NCBI RefSeq assembly: GCF_008831285.2
Contig: NC_045150.1
Span: forward strand, 944,001-1,008,000
Origin: Nymphaea colorata
Taxonomy: Eukaryota > Streptophyta > Magnoliopsida > Nymphaeales > Nymphaeaceae
DNA: 64,000 bases
Direction of reading: 5' to 3'
Shown here: positions 34,837 through 46,312 of the stretch, in pieces
Layout: each line of letters begins with the position of its first letter
Position numbering within the stretch: the stretch's first letter is position 1
Program-made: the position numbers and the translations under genes
The notes under the pieces: model-generated
Databases searched by the model: none
Told to the model about the DNA's origin: nothing
The model's input: only the letters and a program-made list of their open reading frames with translations

Positions 34837-37581
34837 AGAAATATGCATCTTTGTTTGTGTTTGTGTTCCCTTTATTTGACCTCTTAATCAGAAAACGACC
34901 AGCAATAACTCGACTGTCACTCAAACATGATCTTGAGCCGGCGACGGCAAGTTCTGAGATATATCGTTTCGTGATCATCTCTGCGTCTTCCCTAGTTATT
35001 GTTGTGATATATCGTTTCGTGAGAGGATTCGTCTATTTGGAATGATCCCCGTTTCTATTGGTTCTATCTTGCTGCTCTTTTGCTAGGTGCTTTTCAAACA
35101 TAAGTTGTAATGGCTGATAAAGGAAAAGAAATGATGCCTGCAGGAAGCAAAAATGTAGAAAGCAGCAGTGGTAGTGTTAATACCGCTACAGTAGAGATGG
35201 ATAATCCATCTCAGCCTCTTTGGCGCTATGTGAAGAAACTATCAAAAGGACCAAGTGGTGGTGGGAATGTAATGTTTTCTTGCAAATTTTGTGATATGAT
35301 GTTCACGGGCTCTTATACACATTGCAAGGCACGTTTGTTGCATATTTCTGGCGTTGGAATTAGACAATGCCCAAAAGTTACCAACGAGGAGATTAATATA
35401 TTCAAAAAAAGAACAAGATGCAGCTGAGACGAAGAAATCTTCATCCAGATCAAGTGTGTCTGTTCCTCTTTATGCTACTGAAGGAGGTGAAGATCATTCA
35501 AAGAAAAGAAAAACATTAGAACAAGCATTCAATAATATGGGAAGGGCAGAAATGGATAGAAGGATCAGAAGGTTCTTTTTTGCAAGTTCACTTCATTTTA
35601 ATGTAGCCAGAAGTCCTTATTGGAAAGATGTTGTTACAGGTTTGGCTAATTGCAGTTTGAGTGTTATATACCCCCGAGTTCAGAGAAGTTAAGAACAGTA
35701 ATTCTTGCAGAAGAGAAGGCAAACATTGAAAAATTGTTAGAGAAGAAGAAATTTTTGTGGATACAATATGGAGTATCCATTGTTTCTGACGGATGGACTG
35801 ATATACAAAGGAGGCCACTGATAAATTTTATTGCTTATTCGATTGATGGACCAATCTTCTTGAAATGTGTTGATGCATTTGAGGAGTATAAAAATGTTGA
35901 GTATTTAAAAGGGCTATTTATAGAAGTCATCAAAGAAGTGGGTGAAGGTAATGTTGTGCAACTTATTACTAATAATGCTCCAGTTTGCCAACGAGCAAGA
36001 ATGAATTTGGCAAGTGATCCCAAGTATAGTCACATATTATGGACTCCTTGTGTGGCACACAGTATAAATCTAGCACTTTAAAGTATTTGCAACCCATCAA
36101 AAGATGATCCAAATGCCAATTTCTTGTGTTCATGATTAAGGAGCTTGAGCATGATGTCAGAAACATCAAAAATTTTGTTGTAAACCACAACAATGCTCTT
36201 GCTATATTTAATAGGCATTCTGATTTGAAATTGTTGAAGGTAGCAGAGACTCGTTTTGCATCCATTATCGTAATGATAAAAAGAATAAAGCAGGTGAAAC
36301 ATGCATTAACACTTATGGTGACTGACAATGATTGAGAGTTTTATCAAAATGATGACATCGTGAAGGCTCAAAAAATTAAAAAATGCATTTTAGAAGATGA
36401 ATGGTGCGATAAAGTTACATATTTTCTGCAGATTATAGAGCATATTTGGCAGATGCTGAGAGAAGTTGATAAAGAAGGGCCCATGCTTCATAAAGTTTAT
36501 GATATGTGGGATAACATGATTGAAAAAATTCAAAACATCATTTTTAGACATGAGCAGAAGAATGTTGCACTTGATGATTCTGAGTTTTTCGATTATGTGC
36601 ATAGATTTTTAGTAGGAAGATGGAACAAAAGCAATAACCCTTTGCATTGTATGGCACACTCTTTAAATCCCAAATATTATGGACAAATATGGTTGGCAAG
36701 AGGTACTGTCGTGTTCCTCCTAATCAAGATCCAGAAATATCAAAAAATAGGGAGATATGTTTGGGAAGATTGTATTCTGATTTTCATCGGTTAAAGATAA
36801 TAAATAATGTGTTTGCGAGCTTCTCTGGTGGAAGAAATAATTCAATACAAGCTGCAATGACAAGAGATGAAGAAGATCCTGTTAATTGGTGGTTGTGTTT
36901 TGGAGCATCGACACCAAATCTCCAACAACTTGTGCTGAAGTTATTATCTCAACCTGCAACCTCTTCACGTTGTGAAAGAAATTGGAGCACTTATTCTCAA
37001 ATTCACAACACCAAGAGAAATAAGCTAACTAGTAAGCGAGCAGAAGATTTAGTTTATGTCCACTCCAACCTATGCTTACTTTCACGTACTTCAAATGATT
37101 ACATGTATTTCTTTCTTTTTGTATCTTTGATATGTATATATGATTTAGTTTATGTCCACTCCAACCTCTTCATGTTGTAAAAGAAATTGTTGCAACTTGC
37201 AGTTCAGGATCATCCAAGTATTGGGATGTTAATCCAAAGGACATTGATGTGGAACTTGAAGGAGAACATGATTTGCATGCTTTTAACATGGACCTTACAG
37301 AACCTGTTGCTCCTTCTAATCTTCATGATGCGATTGAGGAGAATCAAGAAAGCTGACATGTTTGTATAATTGTATGTTAATTACTTCCATACTGTGTTTT
37401 GGACCATGATTTTATCCTGTTTGCAATTTTATGTTATATATGTGTGAATATGTTATTTTGTTTGAAATTTTCTGATATATATATATATATTCGTGTGTGT
37501 ACGGCCGTACCCCCGTTCCCAAATTTTTTGAAAATGGTCCGTACTCGTACCCATATCGGTATCCGTACCTATGTGACATAG
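34557..37581 (+). mobile_element. hAT transposon, major part (left of the inversion)
   Basis: Carries a BED/DUF659/hAT-dimerisation transposase pseudogene and one terminal repeat. On the minus strand it starts CTATGTCACATAGGTACGG at 37581, next to ATTATGAT (minus strand of 37589-37582). The other terminus, CTCTGTAACATGGGTACGG with ATTATGAT, is at 52237 (16 of 19 positions agree). Together they give an element of about 3.4 kb with an 8-bp duplication, the hAT signature. The left boundary here is the inversion breakpoint, not a natural end. Confidence 0.85.
35110..37120 (+). pseudogene. hAT-family transposase (BED finger, DUF659, dimerisation domain)
   Basis: The N-terminus (from ATG 35110) has a BED-type finger: WRYVKKL, FSCKFCDMMF and THCKARLLHISG. 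Residues from about 35650 form the DUF659 core: LRTVILAEEKANIEKLL, VSIVSDGWTDIQRRPLINF and WTPCVAHSINLAL, which includes the conserved S-D-G-W-T catalytic region. The C-terminal hAT dimerisation block is at about 36870-37075 (WWLCFGASTPNLQQLVLKLL, SSRCERNWSTYSQIH). The parts lie in different frames and are split by stops (for example TGA near 36333), so it is not translatable as one protein unless introns exist that I could not define. It would cut and paste the element by binding its ends. Confidence 0.85.
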
Positions 37582-39420
37582 ATCATAATCTTCTCCATAT
37601 TGTTGTGTGAAGCCTCGTGTCACCAATCTTGCCTTGTATCTTTTTACACTGCCATCAGGTTTATATTTAATTTTATAAATCAATTTTCAACCTACTACAT
37701 TCTTTTCTTTGGGTCTAGGAACAACTTTCCATGTCCCACATTCATGCAATGCATCTATTTCTTTATTCATTACTTTGATCCAATGCGACGACTTGGATGC
37801 TTCCTCAAAAGAAGTAGGTTCATCTCCTTTTATAACTTGAGACATAAAGAGCTGAAAATCTAAGGAGAGATTATCATAGCTTACCCATCTATGAATGGGG
37901 TGTCGCACTCGCACCGATCTTCTGACAGGCTGATCATAGACTTCAACATGGGAAGAGGTTGGATTGTCATCTCTCCCTTTTTTCTAACGAGTGTAAACCT
38001 GTCCTGAAGACATGAAGCATTGTTTTCTCCTTCTTTCATAGCTGGAACAAGTTCTTTGTTTCCTTCTGTTTGTGTGATACGTGAAGATCCTATCTCATCA
38101 TGTGGATGTGATTCTAGACTGCCTCCTGCAAATAACTCAGCACTTACCCAAGGATCATATGATTCCACGGGTTAAGAATTCTCAGTAGAAATGTTAAAAT
38201 TGTGTTCATCAAACACAACATTTCTCGATACTTTGATGCGTCTAGTTGTAGGGTCATAACATCTGAAACCTTTGTATTCATCTGCATAGCCAACGAACCT
38301 GCACTGCACTGCTTTGCTCTGAAATTTATTTATCAATGACGAGTCCATGTGAACATAGCACACACATCCAAAAACCCTTAAATCATTGTAGTTTGGATTT
38401 CGACCAAAAAGAGTGAAGTGAGGAGATTTTGAATCCAAAATTGTCATGGGCAGACGGTTTATTATATGAACAGCAGTGTGAAAAGCCTCCGTCCATAGAG
38501 TAATAGGAGTATTACTATCATGCATGATACTCATACCACTTTCCACGATGTGACGATGTTTCCGTTCAGCTACACCATTTTGTTGTGGGGTGTATGGGCA
38601 TGAAATCTGTCGAGTTATCCCATTTTCTCGTAAAAAGTTAATAAAGTCACGTGAAGAATATTCTCCCCCACCATCACAATGGAAATGCACAACTTTAGAC
38701 GGGAACTGTGTTTGGATCATGGCGTGAAATTCTTGAAAGATACTAAACAGTTCTGATTTTTGTTTCATGAAGTGAATCCAAGTATATCGAGAATAAGAAT
38801 CTATGAACGAAACATAATAGCGAGAGCCAGACAAAGAATCAATGGGAGCTGGCCCCCATACATCAGAATAGACAATCTCAAAAGGTTTTGAAGCTCTTTT
38901 ATTGATATTATGGAAAGGAAGTATATGCCTCTTAGATAGTTCACAACTAGAACATTTTTTGTCATAGGAATCAAAATATAGACTGGATTTTGCAATGAGA
39001 TTATCTGATGCAAGTTTTTCCAAAAACCCACGACTACAATGTCCCATACGACCATGCCATAAATTTGACTTACTGATGTCTGATTGGAGACAACTAGAAC
39101 TTGGAATTTGTGAAGGTTTGAAAGGAAAGCAGGTCAATTGAGTTGGATTTGAAGAGGACTTGAAGAGATAAGGATTTTCCTTGAAAATATACATATTTCC
39201 TTGGCGTTCCCCTTCACCAAATGTTTTCTTCGTTAGAAGATCCTTGACATACATAGAAGAAGAAGTAAATTCAACAGATGAGTTTGTATCATCTACAAGT
39301 TTAGAAATGAAAATAATATTCTTTTTGATATTTGGAGCAAGGGCGACATTTGACAAAGATAGTGGAAATGGTGATGTTGGAAGAGAAATTTGTGCATTTC
39401 CAATATGTGTGATAGGATGA
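37582..39420 (-). pseudogene. Copia C2: protease end, integrase and RT start
   Basis: First half of the copia element whose second half is C6 (52238 on). An open 394-codon frame (39356-38172) contains the pre-integrase zinc motif (LWHGRMGHC, CSSCELSKRH), the integrase core (SDVWGPAPID, FHCDGGGEYSS, QQNGVAERKH) and the C-terminal RVFGCVCYVH. The linker (SYDNLSLDFQLFM) and RT start (YKIKYKPDGSVKRYKARLV) follow in other frames up to GEDYD, where the hAT terminus lies. On the right it is cut at ITHIGNAQ and fused to C3. All three catalytic acidic residues of integrase (D, D, E) are present. It belongs to the same family as C7. Confidence 0.9.
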
Positions 39421-39985
39421 AAACCTCCGTGAAAACTTCTTCATTTAAATGCCCATTTAGAAAAGCATTTTTATCATCCCATTTGAAAGATAGGCCACTA
39501 TTTGATAGAAGCAACAACAACAAGAGCTCTAACAGAGGTCATACCAGGGGCAAAGGTTTCTTCATAGTCAAGCCCATACTCTTCAGCATAACTCTTAGCA
39601 ACAAGTCTAGCTTTATACCTTTCCAAGGTCCCATCACTCTTAGTTTTAACTTTATAAATCCATCTACATCCTATTGTCTTTTTCCCTAGAGGTAGAGAAA
39701 CAATATCCCAAGTCTCATTACTTTCAAGAGCTTTAAGTTTTTGGCTCATAGCATCAATCCAATTTTAGTCATCCTTGGCTTCAAGATAAGATGAAGGCTC
39801 ATAAAAGGAATGATGTGTCATAAGACAAGTTTTATACTTAGGAGAAAAAGACTCATAAGAAATAAATCTTTGAGGAGGCCTTCTATGTCTTTGAGACCTC
39901 CTAAGATTGGCTTGATCAATTTCTTGTGTAGTATGATCTCTTCTCCTATACACTATAATGTCTCTTGGAAGATTAGTTTGAACAA
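39421..39985 (-). pseudogene. Copia C3: linker and RT start
   Basis: Reading from the LTR side: NLPRDIIVYRRRDHTTQE, LRRSQRHRRPPQRFISYESF, the linker ALESNETWDIVSLP, then RT landmarks IGCRWIYKVKTKSDGTLERY, KARLVAKSYAEEYGLDYEET, FKWDDKNAFLNGHLNEEVF. It is cut at that point by C2. The 5' LTR adjoins the linker directly, so gag, protease and integrase of C3 are deleted. Confidence 0.85.
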
Positions 39986-40363
39986 TGCCTCAATAACGTC
40001 ACATTTGAAGCTTCCTTCAACACAACAAAGTAATACTCAAGAGGCCTCACCCAAGAGGAACAAAGAACATATATTAAATCCATTAAACACTACAAGAAGT
40101 GGCTACAAAGCCATAAACATACACAAGGGCTGTACACCATATATATAATGGAGGGAACAAGAGAGAGGAGAAGGCTAGCCGTTGGAGACTAGTTCCAACG
40201 TCTATAAATCTAGCCGTTGGGACTAGTCTCCCCTTTTGGTCCCCTTTGGATAAAAACAAAAAAGGCAGGGGTAAAAGGGGAAAGATACAAAGTTATAAGA
40301 AAAAATGAAACGACATAAAGAAGGTGAAAAATTACATAAATATCCTAAGTATCTAAACCTATA

Positions 40364-40404
<41 letters not shown>

Positions 40405-40477
40405 ATATTAGATGACAAGTATATGTAATGTACATACATATATGCATATGTATAGGTGACATACGTACATTCTAACA
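39986..40477 (-). repeat. 5' LTR of copia C3
   Basis: On the minus strand it begins TGTTAGAATGTACGTATG at 40477 and ends TTGAGGCA at 39986. It includes a TA run (40368-40397) and a promoter-like TATATATA. Its second half is repeated on the plus strand at 59211-59442 (ACTAGTCCCAACGGCTAG, CTTGGGTGAGGCCTCTTGAG). No normal primer-binding site follows it, because the next sequence is internal pol. Confidence 0.85.
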
Positions 40478-40479
40478 GT

Positions 40480-41430
40480 ATCCTCTTGGTTGTCGATACC
40501 CTGCTGCATGTGTAGGCCTGTGCAAGTAGACCCAATCGCCCACACTATATTGCTGATCTATGTGCCTGCGATTGTATTGAATGACCATACGATTGCGTGC
40601 AGCAGGAGATGTGCCTTGAGATCTTTAAGTATGGCATCGCGACAACCGAGTTGTGTATCAACCGATTCTTCCCTTTTAGTGTCTGGCTGGTAACGTCGTA
40701 TAGTTGGTGGAGCTCGACCACAAACTGCTTCAAATGGGGTGACACCGGTGGAAGAATGTCAACTAGTGTTGTACAAAAATTCAGCCTATGATAAATAGTC
40801 CACCCAAAGTCGAGGTCGTTGCCCCGCAAAGCAGTGTAGATACGTCTCAAGGCAGCGGTTGACAACCTCGGTTTGGCCATTTGTTTGCGGGTGGTATGTC
40901 ATGCTTAATTGCAGCTTCGTGCCATGCAGGCTGCAACTGAAAATATTCCTTCCAAAAAGCACTAATAAAGATAGGATCTTTGTCGCTGGTTATTGATCTG
41001 GGCATGCCATAATGTTTTCCGATATGGTCTTGAAAAGTATGGGCTACCATTTTTGCTGTGTAAGGATGCAAGAGGGGCACAAAGTGAGCATACTTAGATA
41101 GACAGTCAACCACTACCAGAATGACAGATTTTCTTCAAGACAATGGAAGACCTTCTATGAAATCCATAGATGTATCTTCCCATATAAGTTCTGGTGTTGG
41201 AAGAGGCTGAAGGAGGCCCACTGGTTTCATCGTTTCATATTTGTTTCTTTGACAAAGGTCACAGTTCCGGACAAAATCTCTTATGGCCCTTTTCATTCCA
41301 GGCTAGTAGAAGGTGGGATGCAGCCGGCGGTAAGTGCCCTCCACTCCTTCATGGCCTGTCGCATGCTCATTGTAGTAATGTTGTATTAGTGATTGTGGCA
41401 GCGCTGTCTCTGGCGGAATAAATATGCATC
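40480..41430 (-). pseudogene. Integrase of G1 (zinc domain and DDE core)
   Basis: The zinc module includes HATGHEGVEGTYRRLHPTFY and NCDLCQRNK. The core has VVVDCLSKYAHF (first D), ITSDKDPIFIS (second D) and YHPQTNGQTEVVNRCLE (catalytic E), so all catalytic residues are there. The first two are in a different frame from the third, and a stop precedes RKSVILVVVD. After GDWVYLHRP the reading meets the C3 LTR near 40478. Its continuation is KLAPRYVGPF at 59477. Confidence 0.85.
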
Positions 41431-41727
41431 CATTACGATACAAGTATGGTGGTTTCCATTCATACCCATATACTTGAAAGGGTTGGTCTCTAACTTTTCT
41501 CTGACTTTTTTTACCGACACTGCCTCACCCTGCGCATGTCCCACAGGTGAGCTTGGACTTGTGAGATGGACAGCAAGCTGCTGACCTGTGGTTCGAAGGT
41601 TCTAGACAGCCCATCGGCCGCAGCATTCTCCTTACCCTTGCGATAACAAACCTTGAAATCAAAACTCATTAACTTAAGTATTCATTTCTGAAGTGTTGGA
41701 GATAGTGACGGCTATTGAAGACAGTGT

Positions 41728-42790
41728 TTAAGGCTGCAATGATCCGTTAGCACTACAAATTGTTGCCCCATAAGATAATGTTTCCATTTTAGCACTGCGA
41801 GAACTATTTGCTATTAGTTCTCGTTCATAGGTGGACTTACTAGCAAATGTCGGGCCCATTTCCCTGTTGAAATAAGCAATTGGGTGGCTACCTTGACTAA
41901 GAATTGTATCCACCCCCAAGTCTGATGCATCCGATTCGACGGTGAAAGGAAGCTGGAAATTGGGCATTTGTAGAACCGGAGCTGCTGTCACTGCCTCTTT
42001 TGGTTGTTGGAACGCCTGCTCCACCTGGGGACTCCATGCAAACCGACCTTTTTTGGATAGCACCGTGAGGGGTGCAGCCACCAGACCATAGTTTTTGACA
42101 AACTTACGGTAGTAACCTGTGAGCCCAAGGAATGTGCGTAGTTCTCTTACTGTTCTTGGAGTGCTCCACTCTTTCACCGCTTGCACCTTCTCTTGTTCCA
42201 TACTTACTTTTCCATGGCTTATCACATGTCCTAGATAAGCAATCTTGACTGTACCAAAGACACACTTCAAAAGCCTGGCGTGCAGTTGATGTCGTTTCAG
42301 CACTATTAATACTGCGCGCAAGTGTTTGAGATGCTCTTGTTGATCCGTGCTGTAAATTAGTATCGTCAAAAAATACCAATACAAACCGTCGCAAAAAGGG
42401 GCGAAACAAATCATTCATCAACGACTGAAAAGTGGAGGGTGTGTTTGTTAGTTCAAAAGGCATGACATTGAATTCGTAGTCCCCCATCGTGGGTATGGAA
42501 GGCAGTTTTTGGATTGACCTCCTTCACAACTCGGATTTGATGGTAGCCTGAGCGCAAGTTGAGCTTAGAAAATATGCATGTCCCACGTAGTTCATCTAGC
42601 AAGTCCACCACGATGGGTATCAGATATCTGTCCTTGATGGTGATGGCATTTAGCGCACGACAGTCCAGACAGAACCACCAACTAACGTCTTTCCTTTTAA
42701 CCAATAAGGCCGGCGATGCAAAGGGGCTCCGATTCGACTGAACAACCCATGTTTTCAATATTTCCTGTACTAGCTGCTCGAGCATTTCTT
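41728..42790 (-). pseudogene. RT and RNase H of G1
   Basis: RT landmarks are SNRSPFASPALLVKRKD, FCLDCRALNAITIKDRY, CIFSKLNLRSGYHQIRV and the active-site box [10 protein letters not shown]. The frame shifts right after this box, then continues [18 protein letters not shown] and [19 protein letters not shown]. RNase H follows with TVESDASDLGVDTILSQ and [13 protein letters not shown] is an accepted variant of YxDD. Not translatable as one product. Confidence 0.85.
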
Positions 42791-43195
42791 GCTGCGCACG
42801 ATTGTAGCGATAAGGTCGGGATTTGACTGTTTCAGATCCTAGCTATAACTCGATTTGGTGCTCGTGAACACGCGCAAGTGGTAGCGCCGCTGGCGTGCTA
42901 AAAACTGGTTCAAACTCGTTCAACAATTCCTTCAGTATTCTTCGGTATGCTTCAAACCCACACTGACTGCCTGTTTCAACATACGACGGTACTTGGTTGG
43001 GAGCAAAAAGAAAAGAGGCAGTTGGTCCCTTCATCAGACAGGCATCCAGGGCTTCTACACAAGGTCACCTTGGGGTTGCTTCGAGTGTAAACGGTTTGTT
43101 TGCCGGCCCTCTAAACTGCATCTTCATGCCCACAAAGTCCCATACGACCTCTCCAATTTCACGCAGCCACTAGATGCCCAACACCAAGTCGGCCC
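42791..43195 (-). pseudogene. Protease-RT spacer of G1
   Basis: Contains a 63-codon frame (43034-42843) with FEPVFSTPAALPLARVHEHQ, the usual start of the Ty3 RT region (family pattern F-x-x-P-x-x-LPP-x-R). Interrupted by stops on both sides. Confidence 0.7.
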
Positions 43196-44265
43196 CTACC
43201 ATGCCAGAATGTACAACTGCACGGAAAACTGAAGACCCTGTATCTCCAACATTTCCAGATGGCATTTGCCTCTGCATTTCAATGTATTGTCGTTGCCTAC
43301 CACAACGTCAAACACCGGTTGAGCCTCCATACTGTATCCTAGAGCTCGAGCTGACTTCTCACAAGTGAAATTGTGAGTCGAGCCTGTGTCTATCAGTATA
43401 CTAACCTTTCGGCCACACAACTTGCCTTCCAAGGGCATCAAGTGAGGAACTTCATCACCAGCCTGGGCATGCAGCGATATTTCTGGTGTCATCCTTTCCT
43501 CAGCGGCGTCTACTTCAGCAGCTAAGGGAGAGTCCTCGCCATCATCCAGTGGATCGTCCTCTTCTTCCACGAGATACATATGTACTCTCTTGCAGTTATG
43601 CCCTGGCACCCATGGACGATCGCAGTGGAAACATATGCCTTGTCGCCTCTTTTCTTTTATTTGTTTAGGCGTTAGATGTCTCACGAATTGTCGAGGCGCG
43701 TTTCCTGTCTTGTTTCTCCCTATTACATACAGAAAGGCTTCAGATTTCATCGGTTCACGCTGGCTGCTCCTAGCGTGTAGCCAGCTCCTACCGATAGTGC
43801 CCCTGTCTGTGATGTGCAGCTGCTTGTTTTTCTCCTCCACCGTGCGCGCAATTTCAAAGCAGTCTAATAAGGTTCGGGGTTTCATAGCTTGGGCCTCTAC
43901 ATGTATTTCATCCTTAAGCCCTCCTACAAACGCTCTGATCAAGGCCTCAAAAACTCCATCTTCATGGGCCTCTAGGCTGTGCCTCCTGCTCTGTTCTCTG
44001 GCTACACGTGTCCCCTACGGTCGTCTGACTGCGTCTTATCTGAGTTAGAGGAACGTTGTTAAGAACCTTGTTGAAGACTTTCGCGTAATAGCGCTGCCAT
44101 CGCCTGCTGTTCCGCCAACATGGCCTCCAACCGTGCATCCACTGCATCCAAACGTTGATCCATCACGTGCATCTGCCCTTCTAGGCCGCCTATCTCCACT
44201 TCCACCTGGTTGCGGTGCTGTTCCACTGCTGCGATCGCATCTCTCGCTGTGATCCTCTCGGCCAT
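43196..44265 (-). pseudogene. Gag and protease of G1
   Basis: The start at 44265 gives MAERITARDA followed by a predicted coiled coil (heptad-like VEIGGLEGQMHVMDQRL), common at the start of chromovirus gag. After a stop, the frame 43942-43196 has AFVGGLKDEIHVEAQ and TLLDCFEIARTVEE (end of the capsid domain), the zinc knuckle CFHCDRPWVPGHNCK, and the protease loop VSILIDTGSTHNFT with its D-T-G. Only about 115 bp separate the two frames, so most of the capsid domain is deleted. Confidence 0.85.
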
Positions 44266-44282
44266 GGCTGTTGCAGCACTGT

Positions 44283-44294
44283 GCTCTGATACCT
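44283..44294 (-). promoter_or_regulatory. Primer-binding site of G1
   Basis: Minus strand AGGTATCAGAGC directly inside the 5' LTR end. It matches the initiator-Met tRNA 3' complement TGGTATCAGAGC except at its first base. Confidence 0.75.
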
Positions 44295-44556
44295 TGTTAG
44301 CCTCTGCACACAGCTAACAGCCTATCCTGCGCCTCCTTCTGCTTAACTCTTACCCAAAACCACACAAAGCCCAGCTTCTCTCACGTATTGTAATTCTTCA
44401 TTAGGGTTTAATTCCCTTAATCATGCTTAATACATAGCATGATGGGTTGGGTAAATAAAGGCCTAACTGGACCCGACCCGTTACATAAAGAAATACTAAA
44501 CTGGAAACGCAGAAACAGGAAATAACACTTTGTGAAATAAAACTTTGCGCATAACA
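44295..44556 (-). repeat. 5' LTR of G1
   Basis: Minus strand TGTTATGCGCAAAG... to ...GGCTAACA. The plus-strand sequence at 59852-60138 is its partner (TGTTAGGCGCAAAG, GGTCGGGTCCAGTTAGGC, GGATAGGCTGTTAGCTGTG). The two LTRs differ by many substitutions and small indels, so G1 is older than C4. Confidence 0.85.
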
Positions 44557-46083
44557 TCCACCTAATTATCCCAAAGCTGGAGCAACTTCTGATAATTCCA
44601 AAACTGGAAAAGAGCAACAGGGTGGTGGATCCAATGTCGTTCAATCTACCAACATTCTCTCTCAACTGACCGAAGACCAACTCAGTAAGTTGGCTTCTTG
44701 GTTAAATGTGGATGCCAGACCTGTGGCTGTCATTAATCTACCCAATGGCCAACATATGTCTGTTTCAAAAATTGACAAAGTCTGAGCTCTACCTCATATT
44801 GTTCTCAGATGTTTCATATATACCTCAATTCAAGTATGACTTGTTATCTGTTCCAAAACTTAACCAATCGTCTAATAGCGTTGGTTTCTTTTTTTTTCTC
44901 ATCATTTGTCTTTCAAGACCTTTTGGTAAAGATTCTGATTGGACTGGGTAAGCTGCATGGAGGACTGTACCATCTTGTTTTGCCATCTTTTCACATGTTT
45001 TGACTGCCATTCAGGACAATAAGGCCCACCTATGGCACATGAGGCTTGGCCATCACTCCTTTGATAGAGCTTTTTCATTGAACAAGAACATTATTATTAT
45101 TCCTACAGATGAATTTATTTGTAAAGCTTGTCTTTACGCATCTTCCATTTCTCATTAGTAACAATTCTGCTATTAATCCTTTTGCTTTGATCTATTGTAA
45201 CATTTGGGGTGGATATGCCACTATGTCACACACTAGTGCACATTTTTTCCTCACCACAGTTGATGATTTTAAGGGATCAACATGGGTGTTTTAATACGAT
45301 ATAAATCTGAAAGATATGCTTGCATGAAGAGTTTTTGTGCCATGGTAGAAAATCAATTTCAGACTTTTGTTCAGGGTGTGTGTAGTGATAATGGAACTGA
45401 ATTCACTGCTCAAAATATGCAAGATTTTTTCCTTACACACGACATTGATCACCAAACATCATGTGTATCCACTACTAAACAGAACAGGCATGTAGAGAGG
45501 AAGCACTATCACTGGCCCATGCCATTTGTTTTCAACCCAATCTACCAATCACATTTTGGAGTGCATGTATTTTAACTGCTATTTTTTTAATTAACCTCAT
45601 CCCCTCAGAAATTTTAAATAATAAATTTCCATTTGAGGTTCTTTATAACAATGGACCCAATTATAATGATCTATGTGTCTTTGGGTGTCTTTTTTATGCT
45701 AAAACACTTAGTGTTGAGAGGGCTATATTTTTACCTAGAGCCCAAAAATGTGTATTGTTGGTTACCCTTCGAATAAAAAAGGTTACCTTGTGTAAGATCT
45801 TGAAAATCATATTCTTTTTACTAGTAGAGATGTTTTCTATGAACACCAATTTCCATTTGAAACGGTTGGAAAATATACCGGTCATACCAACACATCAAAA
45901 TGATTTTGCTTATGAGAAATTTGTTGCACCAGTCATTGATGTTGTGCCACCATCTTCACCAATGCAATCCCAAACTCCCATGGGGCCAAGCCATCATCAT
46001 CTGAGAACCTAGAACGATTTCCAAACCCGATCCCTACTACCGGTTCTTCCTTTGATAAACTGTGCTGATCTACCCGTACATGC
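44557..46083 (+). pseudogene. Copia C1 middle part: gag end, protease remnant, integrase
   Basis: Reading LTEDQLSKLASWLNVDA, RPVAVINLPNGQHMSVSK, then VSYIPQFKYDLLSV (protease tail), AHLWHMRLGHHS (pre-integrase zinc motif), IYCNIWGGYATMSH, VCSDNGTEFTAQN and the E of RHVERKH. The catalytic D-S-G-A loop of the protease is absent between NVDA and RPVAV. The first integrase catalytic aspartate is replaced by asparagine (CNIWGG for the usual C-D-I-W-G). Stops are frequent. It is on the plus strand only because it lies within the inverted segment; in its original orientation it follows gag of C1 (60.2-61.0 kb) after G1. Confidence 0.85.
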
Positions 46084-46305
46084 TGTTGCAACGGAGAAGA
46101 AGAGAGTGAGAGAGAGAAGCTGCCGTGAGATTGAACCTTGAGAACACCTTCTTACGATAACCCTCATCTCTCTTATAAAAGAGATTAGGGTAAAAAGGGA
46201 TTTACAAAATAACTCAATGGAAAATAAGGAAAATATTAAAGAGATCTTATAACTCTTTAATATTACAAGGAACCTCCTAAAACATAAAACTTTTCTTGTT
46301 CAACA
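46084..46305 (-). repeat. 3' LTR of C4
   Basis: Plus-strand TGTTGCAACGG to TTGTTCAACA. The only difference from 51278-51499 is A for G at the eighth base. Contains TATAAAAGAG on the plus side and the reverse promoter orientation expected for a minus element. Confidence 0.95.
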
Positions 46306-46312
46306 CTCCCCC

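Larger units (their letters stand above)
40478..44556 (-). mobile_element. Chromovirus-like Ty3 element G1, 5' portion
   Basis: 5' LTR, gag, protease, RT, RNase H and integrase up to the C-terminal part, where C3 is inserted. The missing integrase end, chromodomain and 3' LTR are on the plus strand at 59443-60138. The opposite orientations of the two halves are explained by the 34557-51836 inversion. Frames are broken in many places. Confidence 0.85.

Noticed and set aside
33885-39953. C1, C2 and C3 as a single copia element interrupted by the hAT
   Set aside because: The K-x-R-L-V-A-K-G region occurs separately in C1 (34.5 kb), C2 (37.6 kb) and C3 (39.6 kb), so there are three elements.
40368-40397. 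TA run as a promoter of a host gene
   Set aside because: Lies in the C3 LTR and no host gene follows.
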